This document shows positions 15,969 through 23,719 of a DNA stretch of 33,985 nt, one piece after another. Every line of letters begins with the position of its first letter. The first letter of the stretch is position 1. A program made the translations under genes and the position numbers. The stretch comes from an uncultured Lachnospiraceae bacterium. GTDB taxonomy: Bacteria > Bacillota > Clostridia > Lachnospirales > Lachnospiraceae. The notes below the pieces were generated by a model, which had not been told where the DNA came from, ran no database searches, and saw only the letters and a program-made list of their open reading frames with translations. The stretch is from positions 1 through 33,985 of the forward strand of contig CAJUSJ010000040.1 in assembly GCA_910588865.1 (NCBI GenBank). Reading direction: 5' to 3'.

Positions 15969-17350
15969 AGCTTTGGGGCGGACGGTTTACAAAAGAAGAA
16001 AATCAACTGGTGCACAATTTTAATGAATCCCTGTCCTTTGACCAGAAATTTTACCGCCAGGACATAAAGGGGAGCATGGCCCATGTGACCATGCTGGCAA
16101 AGCAGGGCATTGTGACAGAGGAGGATAAGAACGCGATTCTCCAGGGCCTGGAGGGAATCCTTAAGGACCTGGAAAATGGGACCCTTGTGTTTACGGAAGA
16201 ACATGAGGATATTCACTCTTTTGTGGAGGCCACTTTGATCGGACGGATCGGAGAAGCTGGCAAAAGACTTCACACAGGCAGGAGCCGCAATGACCAGGTG
16301 GCCCTGGACATGAAGCTGTACTGCCGGGACGAGATCGACGAGACCCAGGAGCTCATAAAGACGCTTTTGGAGGAGATCTTAAAGATCATGGAGGAAAATC
16401 TGGACACTTATATGCCTGGATTCACTCACCTGCAGAAGGCCCAGCCGGTAACCCTGGCCCACCACATGGGAGCCTATTTTGAGATGTTCTACAGAGATTA
16501 CTTAAGATTGAAGGATACCTGGGAGAGGATGAACTACTGTCCTCTGGGCTCCGGCGCTCTGGCAGGCACCACCTATCCGCTGGACAGAGAGTACACGGCA
16601 GAGCTTCTGGGATTCTATGGCCCCACTTTAAACAGCATGGATTCTGTGTCTGACAGGGATTATATCATTGAGCTCCTGGGCGGGCTGTCCACCATTGCCA
16701 TGCATTTGAGCCGCTTTGCCGAGGAGATCATCATCTGGAACAGCAATGAGTACAGGTTTGTGGAGCTGGACGACGCCTACAGCACCGGCAGCAGTATTAT
16801 GCCCCAGAAGAAGAATCCGGATATCGCGGAGCTGGTGAGGGGAAAGACCGGCAGGGTTTATGGGGCCCTGGTGTCCATCCTGACCACCATGAAGGGAATC
16901 CCCCTGGCCTATGACAAGGACATGCAGGAGGACAAGGAGCTGACCTTTGACGCCATTGACACGGTAAAAGGCTGCCTCTCCCTGTTCGCGGGGATGCTTT
17001 CCACCATAAGCTTCAACAGGGAGGTTATGGCAGACAGCGCCAAAAAAGGTTTTACCAATGCCACCGACGCGGCGGACTATCTGGTAAATCGCGGAGTTCC
17101 CTTCCGGGATGCTCACGGCATCGTGGGCCACCTGGTGCTGTACTGTATTGAGCGGGATATGGCTCTCGACGACATGAGCCTGGAAGAATTTCAGTCGGTC
17201 AGTCCGGTGTTTGAAAAGGATATCTACGAGGCCATCAGCATGAAGACCTGCGTGGAAAAGCGGGTTACCACAGGCGCTCCGGGACAGGAGGCCATGAGGA
17301 AGGTGATCCGGGTCTGCGGGGAGCGTCTGAAAGAGGCGCGGCGGCCTTAA
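15965..17350 (+). CDS. argH: Argininosuccinate lyase
   Basis: 461 residues from the ATG at 15965, which overlaps the preceding stop by four bases (ATGA) and has AAAGGAG upstream; the frame is open further 5' but inside the YfhO-like gene. The start MKLWGGRFTKE is the classic ArgH N-terminus; HTGRSRNDQVA, the TH(L)QKAQPVT segment and the fumarase-superfamily signature GSSIMPQKKNPD are all present. The enzyme splits argininosuccinate to arginine and fumarate in the cytosol as a tetramer. No other arginine gene is adjacent, so it rides in this operon with aspartate-related genes. It ends 6 bp from the convergent kinase gene. Confidence 0.97.
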   Translation: MKLWGGRFTKEENQLVHNFNESLSFDQKFYRQDIKGSMAHVTMLAKQGIVTEEDKNAILQGLEGILKDLENGTLVFTEEHEDIHSFVEATLIGRIGEAGKRLHTGRSRNDQVALDMKLYCRDEIDETQELIKTLLEEILKIMEENLDTYMPGFTHLQKAQPVTLAHHMGAYFEMFYRDYLRLKDTWERMNYCPLGSGALAGTTYPLDREYTAELLGFYGPTLNSMDSVSDRDYIIELLGGLSTIAMHLSRFAEEIIIWNSNEYRFVELDDAYSTGSSIMPQKKNPDIAELVRGKTGRVYGALVSILTTMKGIPLAYDKDMQEDKELTFDAIDTVKGCLSLFAGMLSTISFNREVMADSAKKGFTNATDAADYLVNRGVPFRDAHGIVGHLVLYCIERDMALDDMSLEEFQSVSPVFEKDIYEAISMKTCVEKRVTTGAPGQEAMRKVIRVCGERLKEARRP

Positions 17351-17356
17351 GGCGGA

Positions 17357-18652
17357 TCAGCCGCTGACAGGGAAGCTGACGATAAAGCAGGTTCCCCCGC
17401 CCTCTCGGTCCAATACCCGGATCGTTCCCTCATGGAGCTGTGCCAGTTCTCTGGCAATGCTGAGGCCAAGGCCGAAGTGCTGTTTATCTGTGCGGGAACG
17501 GTCAGCCTGGTAGAAACGGTCAAAAATATAAGGCTTTATATTATCCGGAATTCCCTGGCCTTCGTCGGCGACCTGGACTGTCAGCAGCTTTTTTGACACA
17601 TTGGTCTGGGCGCTGATATAGATGGAACGATTTTGCGGGGTGTAGGTCCTGGCATTGTCCAGGAGAATCAGCAAAAGCTGACGGATCCTCTGGGGATCTC
17701 CGGCAACCGAAGGAAGAGCCAGTTGGGGAAGCTCAAGGCGGAGGGTGATCTCATGTTCCCGGCAAACAGGGAGAAAAGATTCGTACAGGTCAATAAGCAG
17801 GGTATCCATGTCCACCTTTTCCATGTGAAGACTCCAGCTTTTGGCATCCGCGGAGGCAAGAAACAGCATATCGTCGACGAGACGGGACATACGGACACAC
17901 TCGCTGTCTATGAGAGGCAGCAGTGTGTCTTTTTCGTCAGGGTCAGAGGAAAGGGCGGAGATGGCGGACTTTAACACGCTTAAGGGAGAACGGAGCTCAT
18001 GGGAGGCCGCGGCGATGAAGCGGGCCTGCTTTTGCTGGCTTTCTTCCACTGGTTTTAAGGACCAGCCCACAAACCGCCAGCTGACCAGCCACAGTCCGGC
18101 CATGCCAAACACAGCCAGGAAGCAGAAGAAGGCAATGGTTTCTCCCAGGGACTGGGCCACAGGGGGAATGAGAGACAGGGCGCACAGGCTCTTGGACCCG
18201 TTTTTGGTGGACACCGCCAGCACCATGGCATAGTAGCGGTCGTTTTGATCCCCCTCAATGGTCATTAAGGAGGAGAAGAGGATGGAGGAGGACACAGGTG
18301 CCCGGTCCATAAAGACCCCCTGGCTGTCAGCTTCATCCCTGGCCCTTTGGATGAGAGTCTGGCGGTCCGTGTCCGGCTTCCAGGAACCGCGGTACAAAAA
18401 GGGGACGCCGTTTTCCATTATGTGGATCACCAGCTGGTGGTCTGCCTCTGTCTGGGCCAGATATTGGTGGGTGAGAGCGCCTGAGGCCATGAACCGGGAG
18501 CTAAGGGAGTTCCAGATGACCTGGAACTGCTCCAGCTGAGATTTTTTCCTGTCCCGGACAGTGTACGGGAGAAAGGCGGTTATGACCAGCAAAAGGATAG
18601 CCCCGGTGGTTATGGTATACAGCCAGGTCAGGCGGGCGCGCGGTGTTTTCAT
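17357..18652 (-). CDS. Sensor histidine kinase
   Basis: 431 residues. Transmembrane helices lie at about 10-30 and 172-195, enclosing a ~140-residue extracytoplasmic sensor domain of no recognised fold. The HisKA motif AAASHELRSPLSVL places the phosphorylated His at 218; the HATPase domain shows the N box (LLDNARTYTP), G1 (VADEGQGIP), F (YIFDRFYQAD) and G2 (FGLGLSIAREL) motifs. The cytoplasmic linker between helix 2 and HisKA is short, so a full HAMP is doubtful. AAAGGA precedes the ATG. It follows the response regulator gene by 54 nt and presumably phosphorylates it. The divergent transporter-like operon is the likely target. Confidence 0.95.
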   Translation of the reverse strand: MKTPRARLTWLYTITTGAILLLVITAFLPYTVRDRKKSQLEQFQVIWNSLSSRFMASGALTHQYLAQTEADHQLVIHIMENGVPFLYRGSWKPDTDRQTLIQRARDEADSQGVFMDRAPVSSSILFSSLMTIEGDQNDRYYAMVLAVSTKNGSKSLCALSLIPPVAQSLGETIAFFCFLAVFGMAGLWLVSWRFVGWSLKPVEESQQKQARFIAAASHELRSPLSVLKSAISALSSDPDEKDTLLPLIDSECVRMSRLVDDMLFLASADAKSWSLHMEKVDMDTLLIDLYESFLPVCREHEITLRLELPQLALPSVAGDPQRIRQLLLILLDNARTYTPQNRSIYISAQTNVSKKLLTVQVADEGQGIPDNIKPYIFDRFYQADRSRTDKQHFGLGLSIARELAQLHEGTIRVLDREGGGTCFIVSFPVSG

Positions 18653-18706
18653 GGATAAAGTCCTTTCTTTTCCCCAAAGTCGTTACGGTTCGCGGTAACG
18701 CGGAAT

Positions 18707-19381
18707 CTACATCCCTTCCAGACGGTATCCCACTCCGTGCACGGTAACCAGCTTCGCAGAGGCGTTTAAGGCTTTCAGCCGCCTTCTCAGGAAATAGACG
18801 TAATTGTCTAAATTGCCGTCCTCCCCCTCCCAGGCAGAACCCCACACATAGGACAGGATCATGGCCCGGGGAAGGGTCTGCCCTGGATTTTTCATAAAAT
18901 ACCCCAGAAGAGCGGCTTCTTTTTTAGACAGAGTGAGGCAGGTCCCGTTGCAGTCAACCCTCCGGCTGTCCGGGTTTAGTTCCAGGCCGAAAGCAGTCAG
19001 GGCTCCGGTGATCTGGAGGTTGGCGGGCCTTCTGGTGACAGCCCGGATGCGGGCCATCAGCTCCTCCACGGCAAAGGGCTTTACAAGATAGTCGTCAGCC
19101 CCCGCGTCCAGCCCGTCTATGCGGTCATGAAGGCCGTCCAGGGCAGTGGCCAGAATAACAGGTGTGGCAATGCCCTGGCGGCGGATAGCCTCCAGGACCG
19201 AAAAACCATTTAATTCCGGCAGCATACGGTCCAGGATGATAGCGTCATAGGCCTGGTGTGTGGCATAAAAAAGACCGTCTGTCCCGGTGTGGCAGCTGTC
19301 CGCGTCATAGCCGGCCAGAATAAGAGAACGGCAGATGAGACGGCACAGATCTTTGTCGTCTTCTATAATTAAAATCTTCAT
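18707..19381 (-). CDS. OmpR/PhoB family response regulator
   Basis: 224 residues. The receiver domain has the acidic pair Asp8/Asp9, the phosphoacceptor Asp51 in ILDRMLPELNGF, and the conserved Lys in YLVKPF; the C-terminal winged helix (about 130-224) has the LTKKE-like segment (LTLSKKEAALLGYF), RAMILSYVW and the VTVHGVGYRLE end. GGAG lies upstream of the ATG. It is transcribed divergently from the lipoprotein operon, with 130 bp between the two start codons, and is the probable regulator of both directions. Confidence 0.96.
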   Translation of the reverse strand: MKILIIEDDKDLCRLICRSLILAGYDADSCHTGTDGLFYATHQAYDAIILDRMLPELNGFSVLEAIRRQGIATPVILATALDGLHDRIDGLDAGADDYLVKPFAVEELMARIRAVTRRPANLQITGALTAFGLELNPDSRRVDCNGTCLTLSKKEAALLGYFMKNPGQTLPRAMILSYVWGSAWEGEDGNLDNYVYFLRRRLKALNASAKLVTVHGVGYRLEGM

Positions 19382-19511
19382 ATTGAGAACTCCATTTTGG
19401 TTGATAAGGACAGTATAGCATAGAAATCTCTAAAAAATCTTAAAAAATTCATTTCCAGTTTTTTTAGAGATTTCCCTGCTATGATAGACTTATAAAGAGA
19501 GGAGGCTGACA
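19382..19511. promoter_or_regulatory. Divergent control region with 15-bp perfect inverted repeat
   Basis: Arms GAAATCTCTAAAAAA (19423-19437) and TTTTTTAGAGATTTC (19460-19474) are perfect complements, 22 nt apart. Short direct repeats of the CT(T)AAAAAAT type, about 10 bp apart, lie at 19430-19449. For the rightward operon TATGAT (19480-19485) is a good -10 with no proper -35, suggesting activator dependence; for the leftward pair TATACT (19412-19417, minus strand) is a -10. Response-regulator binding here is inferred. Confidence 0.65.
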
Positions 19512-21812
19512 ATGAAATCATACAAAAAACATATGGCGAAGTTTTTGATTACAGCCCTGGCCGCGGGGCTTCTCGCGGGCTGCGGCAAATCTTCGGGCAC
19601 GGCAGGCGGGGAATTATCCGGGACAGAGGGAACAACCGCCCAAACCGATATCCCGGCATTGCCCCCGGAGGAGTCTGGCGGGGATTCCCAGAGGACAGGG
19701 GCCGCGGGACGTTACAGGGAGACAGAGGTGGAGCTTCCCCAGGAGGTTCAAAGCCAGTCCCTGATCCGGTTCCTTAGAGGCGAGGGAGGGATTCTGGAGC
19801 TTTATACCGCCCAGAGAGATTCTGAAGGAAAGAACACCGACACTTTCCGGTACCAGTACCTGGAGGGACAGTGGCAGCCAGACAGCGGCTGGAAGGGCAA
19901 TGAAGTGATGAAGGAGAAGGGGCTGGACCTTATGGGCGTCTTTTATGGGAAGGACGGAAATTACTACCTGGGGGGAACCGATGAGGATTACATTTACCAC
20001 CTTCTGCGGGTGGACCAGGACGGTTCCGGCACAGAGATCCTGGAAGAAGCGTTTAAGCCGGCGGAGGGACAGGATTACGGGCTGATTCCTCCTAAGATAG
20101 AGGTCCTGGAAAATGGAGATATCCTGGTCTATGATTACTGGGAAGTCCATCTGTATACCGCTTCCGGCACCAGGGCCCTGACCTTGGCAAAGGATTTTTC
20201 CGGCACCACCAGTGACTGCAGAGGCTTTGTGGAGGGAGATGAATTCGTCACCGTCAATCAGGGCAACATTGTGCGGTACAGCCTGAAAACCGGGGCCGTG
20301 ACCGAGACAATAGACTACAGCGAGATCGACGACAAAAGAGAGAGCACCTGGCTGTTTAGTGACAGTGGAGGAGGAATCTACGCTGTCAATGAAACCGGGC
20401 TGTCCCACATCGCCGAAGGCGGGACTTTGTGGGAGGTTCTTATAGACGGGAGTCTAAACCATCTGTCCATGCGCAGCATCCATCTTTGTGAGTTTTTAAA
20501 CGGAGATCAGGAGGACTTTTATGGCGCCTTCACGGGCGAGGCGGGAGGAAGCATCTATCTGTTCCGTTATGAATATGACCCGGACATGGCGGCAGTGCCG
20601 CCCACAGCCCTGACGGTCTACAGCCTGGAGGACAATTCCACCGTAAGGCAGGCCATATCCCAGTTCCAGAGCCAATACCCGGATGTGAGGGTGGAGATGA
20701 GGACAGCGGTGGAAAGCGGCGGCACCGTGACAGAGGAGATGATCCAGGGACTGAACACAGAGCTTCTCAGCGGAAAAGGCGCGGATGTGCTGATCCTGGA
20801 CGGACTTCCTGTGGATGCCTATATAGAAAAAGGGGTTCTTGTGGATCTCAGCGGCCTGGTGAAGGAGATGGAAGACTCGGGAGACATGCTTAACAATCTT
20901 TTGGAAGGATTCCGGACAGAGGATGGGGCTGTATATCAGGTTCCCGCGAAGGTGGCCTTCCCTCTGGCGGAAGGAAAACCGGAGGCAGTGGAGGTCCTTG
21001 GAGACCTGGATTCCATGACAAAATATGAGGGTGAGAAACCTCTTATGAGCATTGACAATTATGAAAATATGCTGCGGAAGATCTCAAGGATCTGTTATGA
21101 GGAGCTGTTTGGGCAGGAGATGAAAGTGAAAGACAGGTCTGTTCTGATCCACTACCTGGAGTCAGTAAAGGCTTTAGGAGACGCCAGCGGCTGCCAGACA
21201 TTTTTTACGGAGACAGAAATGGAAATAAACAATGTGAGCAATCATGTGGTGGGAGACGGAATGGCCAGGGATGTGGTGGATTTTGACAGAGGCACATGTG
21301 ACGTCGGTACCGAGAAACTGACTGGTTACAGCCGTCTGGCCTTCCCGGCAAAGATCAGGGAGATCAATCCCGGTTCCGTGATGGTTCCTGTGGGAAATCT
21401 TTACCTTCCCTCCGCCATGGCGGGGGTCAACCAGTCTTCGCCAAATCAGGACATGGCCAGGGAATTTATCCGCTGCCTGCTTTCCTATGAGGTGCAGAAG
21501 GAAGATCTCTACGACGGTTTCCCGGTGAACAAAAAGGCGCTTCAGTTCCTGACCCAGTCGGACAGCAGAGATAATTTCTCAGAAAGCGTGGGCTATAAAG
21601 ATGGATACCATCTCAGCGCGAACTGGCCATCCCTGGAAGTCAGGGAGGAAGCCGCGGCCATGCTGGAGACCCTCACGGTCCCCGCGGTGGTGGATGAGAC
21701 GGTTATGGGGATGATCGTGGAGGGATCCATGGATTATTTTGACGGCAAAAAGACCGTGGAGCAGGCGGCAGACGACATTCTGCGGAAGCTGTCCATCTAT
21801 TTGGCGGAGTGA
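19512..21812 (+). CDS. Lipoprotein with propeller-like N-terminal half and family 1 solute-binding C-terminal half
   Basis: 766 residues. The signal peptide ends in a lipobox (LLAGC, Cys24), so it is anchored on the outer face of the membrane. Residues about 60-360 are beta-rich with repeating blade-like segments (for example GDILVYDYWEVHLYTASG, GNIVRYSLKTGAV, GGGIYAVNETGLS). From about 366 the sequence follows extracellular solute-binding proteins of sugar ABC systems: LTVYSLEDNSTVRQAISQFQSQYPDV, then GADVLILDGLP and a conserved late PVGNLYLPSAMAGVN region. Typical solute-binding proteins have about 400-450 residues, so this is a fusion. GGAGG precedes the ATG. Two permease genes follow. Its ligand is unknown; sensing rather than uptake is possible. 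Confidence 0.8.
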   Translation: MKSYKKHMAKFLITALAAGLLAGCGKSSGTAGGELSGTEGTTAQTDIPALPPEESGGDSQRTGAAGRYRETEVELPQEVQSQSLIRFLRGEGGILELYTAQRDSEGKNTDTFRYQYLEGQWQPDSGWKGNEVMKEKGLDLMGVFYGKDGNYYLGGTDEDYIYHLLRVDQDGSGTEILEEAFKPAEGQDYGLIPPKIEVLENGDILVYDYWEVHLYTASGTRALTLAKDFSGTTSDCRGFVEGDEFVTVNQGNIVRYSLKTGAVTETIDYSEIDDKRESTWLFSDSGGGIYAVNETGLSHIAEGGTLWEVLIDGSLNHLSMRSIHLCEFLNGDQEDFYGAFTGEAGGSIYLFRYEYDPDMAAVPPTALTVYSLEDNSTVRQAISQFQSQYPDVRVEMRTAVESGGTVTEEMIQGLNTELLSGKGADVLILDGLPVDAYIEKGVLVDLSGLVKEMEDSGDMLNNLLEGFRTEDGAVYQVPAKVAFPLAEGKPEAVEVLGDLDSMTKYEGEKPLMSIDNYENMLRKISRICYEELFGQEMKVKDRSVLIHYLESVKALGDASGCQTFFTETEMEINNVSNHVVGDGMARDVVDFDRGTCDVGTEKLTGYSRLAFPAKIREINPGSVMVPVGNLYLPSAMAGVNQSSPNQDMAREFIRCLLSYEVQKEDLYDGFPVNKKALQFLTQSDSRDNFSESVGYKDGYHLSANWPSLEVREEAAAMLETLTVPAVVDETVMGMIVEGSMDYFDGKKTVEQAADDILRKLSIYLAE

Positions 21813-21853
21813 AGCGGTCAGAGAACAGCGGTGAAAGGCGGAAAGGACGGGGT

Positions 21854-22771
21854 ATGAGTCAGAGGCAGAACAAACTGGCGCGATTCAGGCGGGCGGCAGC
21901 TCCCTGGCTCTTTCTGGCCCCCAGCCTGGCAGGGGTCGGGGTCTTCATGGGATTTCCTTTTCTGGACGCGTTCAGGCGCTCTTTTCAGGACGCCATGGGA
22001 ACCCGATTTGTGGGCGTGAATAATTACCAGGCAGTGCTGGGCAATTTGGCCTTCCGCCTGGCGGCAATGAACACGGCCCGTTTTTTGGCGGTCTGTCTTC
22101 CACTGCTGCTGACCCTGTCACTGGCGCTGGCCATTTTTCTGGGCTGGCGGGCAGAGGCTTTCGAAAAGATGGTTTCCCATAAGGAGGGGGACAGGGGAAA
22201 TATCAGGCTTATGAGAACCACCATGGTGCTTCCCATGGCAATCCCCGGGGCCAGCATGGTGCTGATCTGGAAGATCTTCCTGTGCCCGGAAGGCGTTTTG
22301 AACCAGATGCTATCCGGGGTTACAGGCAGAGTGTGGGACACAGACTGGGCATTTTCCCGCCATGCCTTTCCCGTGCTTGTGGTCACCTATCTGTGGAAAC
22401 ATACCGGGTATGACATGATTCTGTGGCTGGCCGGGCTTTCTGGGATTCCGGGGGAGATGTACGAGGCCGCTAGGATCGACGGCGCGGGGACTTTCCAGGA
22501 ATTGCGGTACATTACATTTCCCCAGTTAAAAGGAACCTTTGGGCTGGTGGGGATCCTGTCCCTGGTAAATTCTTTTCGGGTGTACCGGGAAGCGTACCTT
22601 CTGGCAGGGGCTTACCCGGACTCGTCCATTTATTTAATTCCCCATCTGTTTGCCCACTGGTTTTTAAATCTGGATGTACAGAAAATGACAGCAGCCGCGG
22701 TGATGATGACAGCGGTGTTTTTAATGCCGGTTCTGGCGGCGAAGCTGATCCCAGGGCGGTCTGGCAGGTGA
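21854..22771 (+). CDS. Carbohydrate-type ABC transporter permease (MalF-like)
   Basis: 305 residues from the ATG at 21854, which has AAAGGA at good spacing; a GTG at 21809 overlaps the preceding stop (GTGA) but lacks a spaced ribosome site. Six hydrophobic helices, the FLAPSLAGVGVFMGFPF first helix and the EAA loop (YEAARIDGAGTFQELRYITFPQLKG-like, centred near residue 215) identify the inner-membrane subunit that docks an ABC ATPase. The ATPase gene is not nearby; in Firmicutes MsmX/MsmK-type ATPases are often encoded elsewhere and shared. It should pair with the next gene product. Confidence 0.9.
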   Translation: MSQRQNKLARFRRAAAPWLFLAPSLAGVGVFMGFPFLDAFRRSFQDAMGTRFVGVNNYQAVLGNLAFRLAAMNTARFLAVCLPLLLTLSLALAIFLGWRAEAFEKMVSHKEGDRGNIRLMRTTMVLPMAIPGASMVLIWKIFLCPEGVLNQMLSGVTGRVWDTDWAFSRHAFPVLVVTYLWKHTGYDMILWLAGLSGIPGEMYEAARIDGAGTFQELRYITFPQLKGTFGLVGILSLVNSFRVYREAYLLAGAYPDSSIYLIPHLFAHWFLNLDVQKMTAAAVMMTAVFLMPVLAAKLIPGRSGR

Positions 22772-22815
22772 CGGGGCGGCGGGGCTGATCCCTATCATAC
22801 AAGGAGGAAGGCGAA

Positions 22816-23661
22816 TTGAGAAAAAAGCGGAGACTGACAGGGGCGGTTCTTTTTGGCGCGTGCCTTTTGGTTTGGCTGCCCCTGATCCTGATGACAGCCG
22901 GGGCGTGGATGCCGGAGGATGAATTGTATTGGCGGTACCTGTCTCCATTAGGGCTGGGAAGAGATACGGTGCGGGCGGCGCTGATTCCTTCCTACCCTTC
23001 CTGGGAAGCCATGAAGGAATTATTGATTGGTTCTCCTGGATTTTTTGTTATGTTCTGGAATTCCTGTATCCAGGTGATTCCCATGGCGGCGGGGCAGTTC
23101 CTTGTGGCCGCCCCGGCGGCGTGGGCCTTTGCCAAGTTCCGTTTTCCCGCTAAAAAACAGCTGTTTGGGATCTATGTGCTTCTGATGGTTCTGCCTTTTC
23201 AGGTGACCCAGGTGTCCAATTACCTGGTGCTGGACCGGCTTGGAATCTTAAATACCCATCTGTCTCTGATCCTGCCGGGAATCTGGTCCACCCTGCCGGT
23301 GTTTATTATGACAAGATCCTTTGAGGCCATCCCCGACCCGCTGGTGGAGGCGGCGTATTTAGACGGGGCGGGGCAGTGGTACACCTTTGTCCATGTGGGA
23401 CTGCCCCTGGGGTATCCGGGTATTGCCACGGCCTTGATGTTTAGCTTTGTGGACAGCTGGAATGCCCTGGAACAGCCTCTCACCTATCTGAAGGACAAAA
23501 ATCTCTGGCCCATTGCCCTGTATCTGCCGGACATCGCGAGGGATAAGGCCTCCGTCGCCTTCGCGGCAGCCCTGGTGACCTGCCTTCTGCCGGCGCTGGT
23601 GTATGTGAACTGCCAGGAGGAACTGGAACAGGGAGTGGCGGCGTCAGGAGTGAAGCAGTAA
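22816..23661 (+). CDS. Carbohydrate-type ABC transporter permease (MalG-like)
   Basis: 281 residues from a TTG codon at 22816, supported by AAGGAGG at 22801-22807. It has six hydrophobic helices and the MalG-type EAA loop (EAAYLDGAGQWYTFVHVGLP), preceded by the usual FIMTRSFEAIPDPLVEAA. It forms a heterodimer with the MalF-like subunit, presumably served by a shared ATPase. The C-terminus ends shortly after the last helix. No carbohydrate-degrading enzyme is encoded around it, so a sugar substrate is not supported by context. Confidence 0.9.
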   Translation: MRKKRRLTGAVLFGACLLVWLPLILMTAGAWMPEDELYWRYLSPLGLGRDTVRAALIPSYPSWEAMKELLIGSPGFFVMFWNSCIQVIPMAAGQFLVAAPAAWAFAKFRFPAKKQLFGIYVLLMVLPFQVTQVSNYLVLDRLGILNTHLSLILPGIWSTLPVFIMTRSFEAIPDPLVEAAYLDGAGQWYTFVHVGLPLGYPGIATALMFSFVDSWNALEQPLTYLKDKNLWPIALYLPDIARDKASVAFAAALVTCLLPALVYVNCQEELEQGVAASGVKQ

Positions 23662-23719
23662 CCCCTGCTTTCGCGCGGCTTAGGGGGCGCTGGTTTTTTA
23701 CAGTAAATGAGGTGATAAC

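Noticed and set aside
17340..17370. Bidirectional terminator between argH and the kinase gene
   Set aside because: A short palindrome (GGCCTTAAGGC-like) exists but there is no T-run on either strand.
21809..21853. GTG start overlapping the lipoprotein stop for the MalF-like permease
   Set aside because: No spaced ribosome site precedes it, whereas the ATG at 21854 has AAAGGA; the extra 15 residues are charged and unlike the family. It remains possible through translational coupling.
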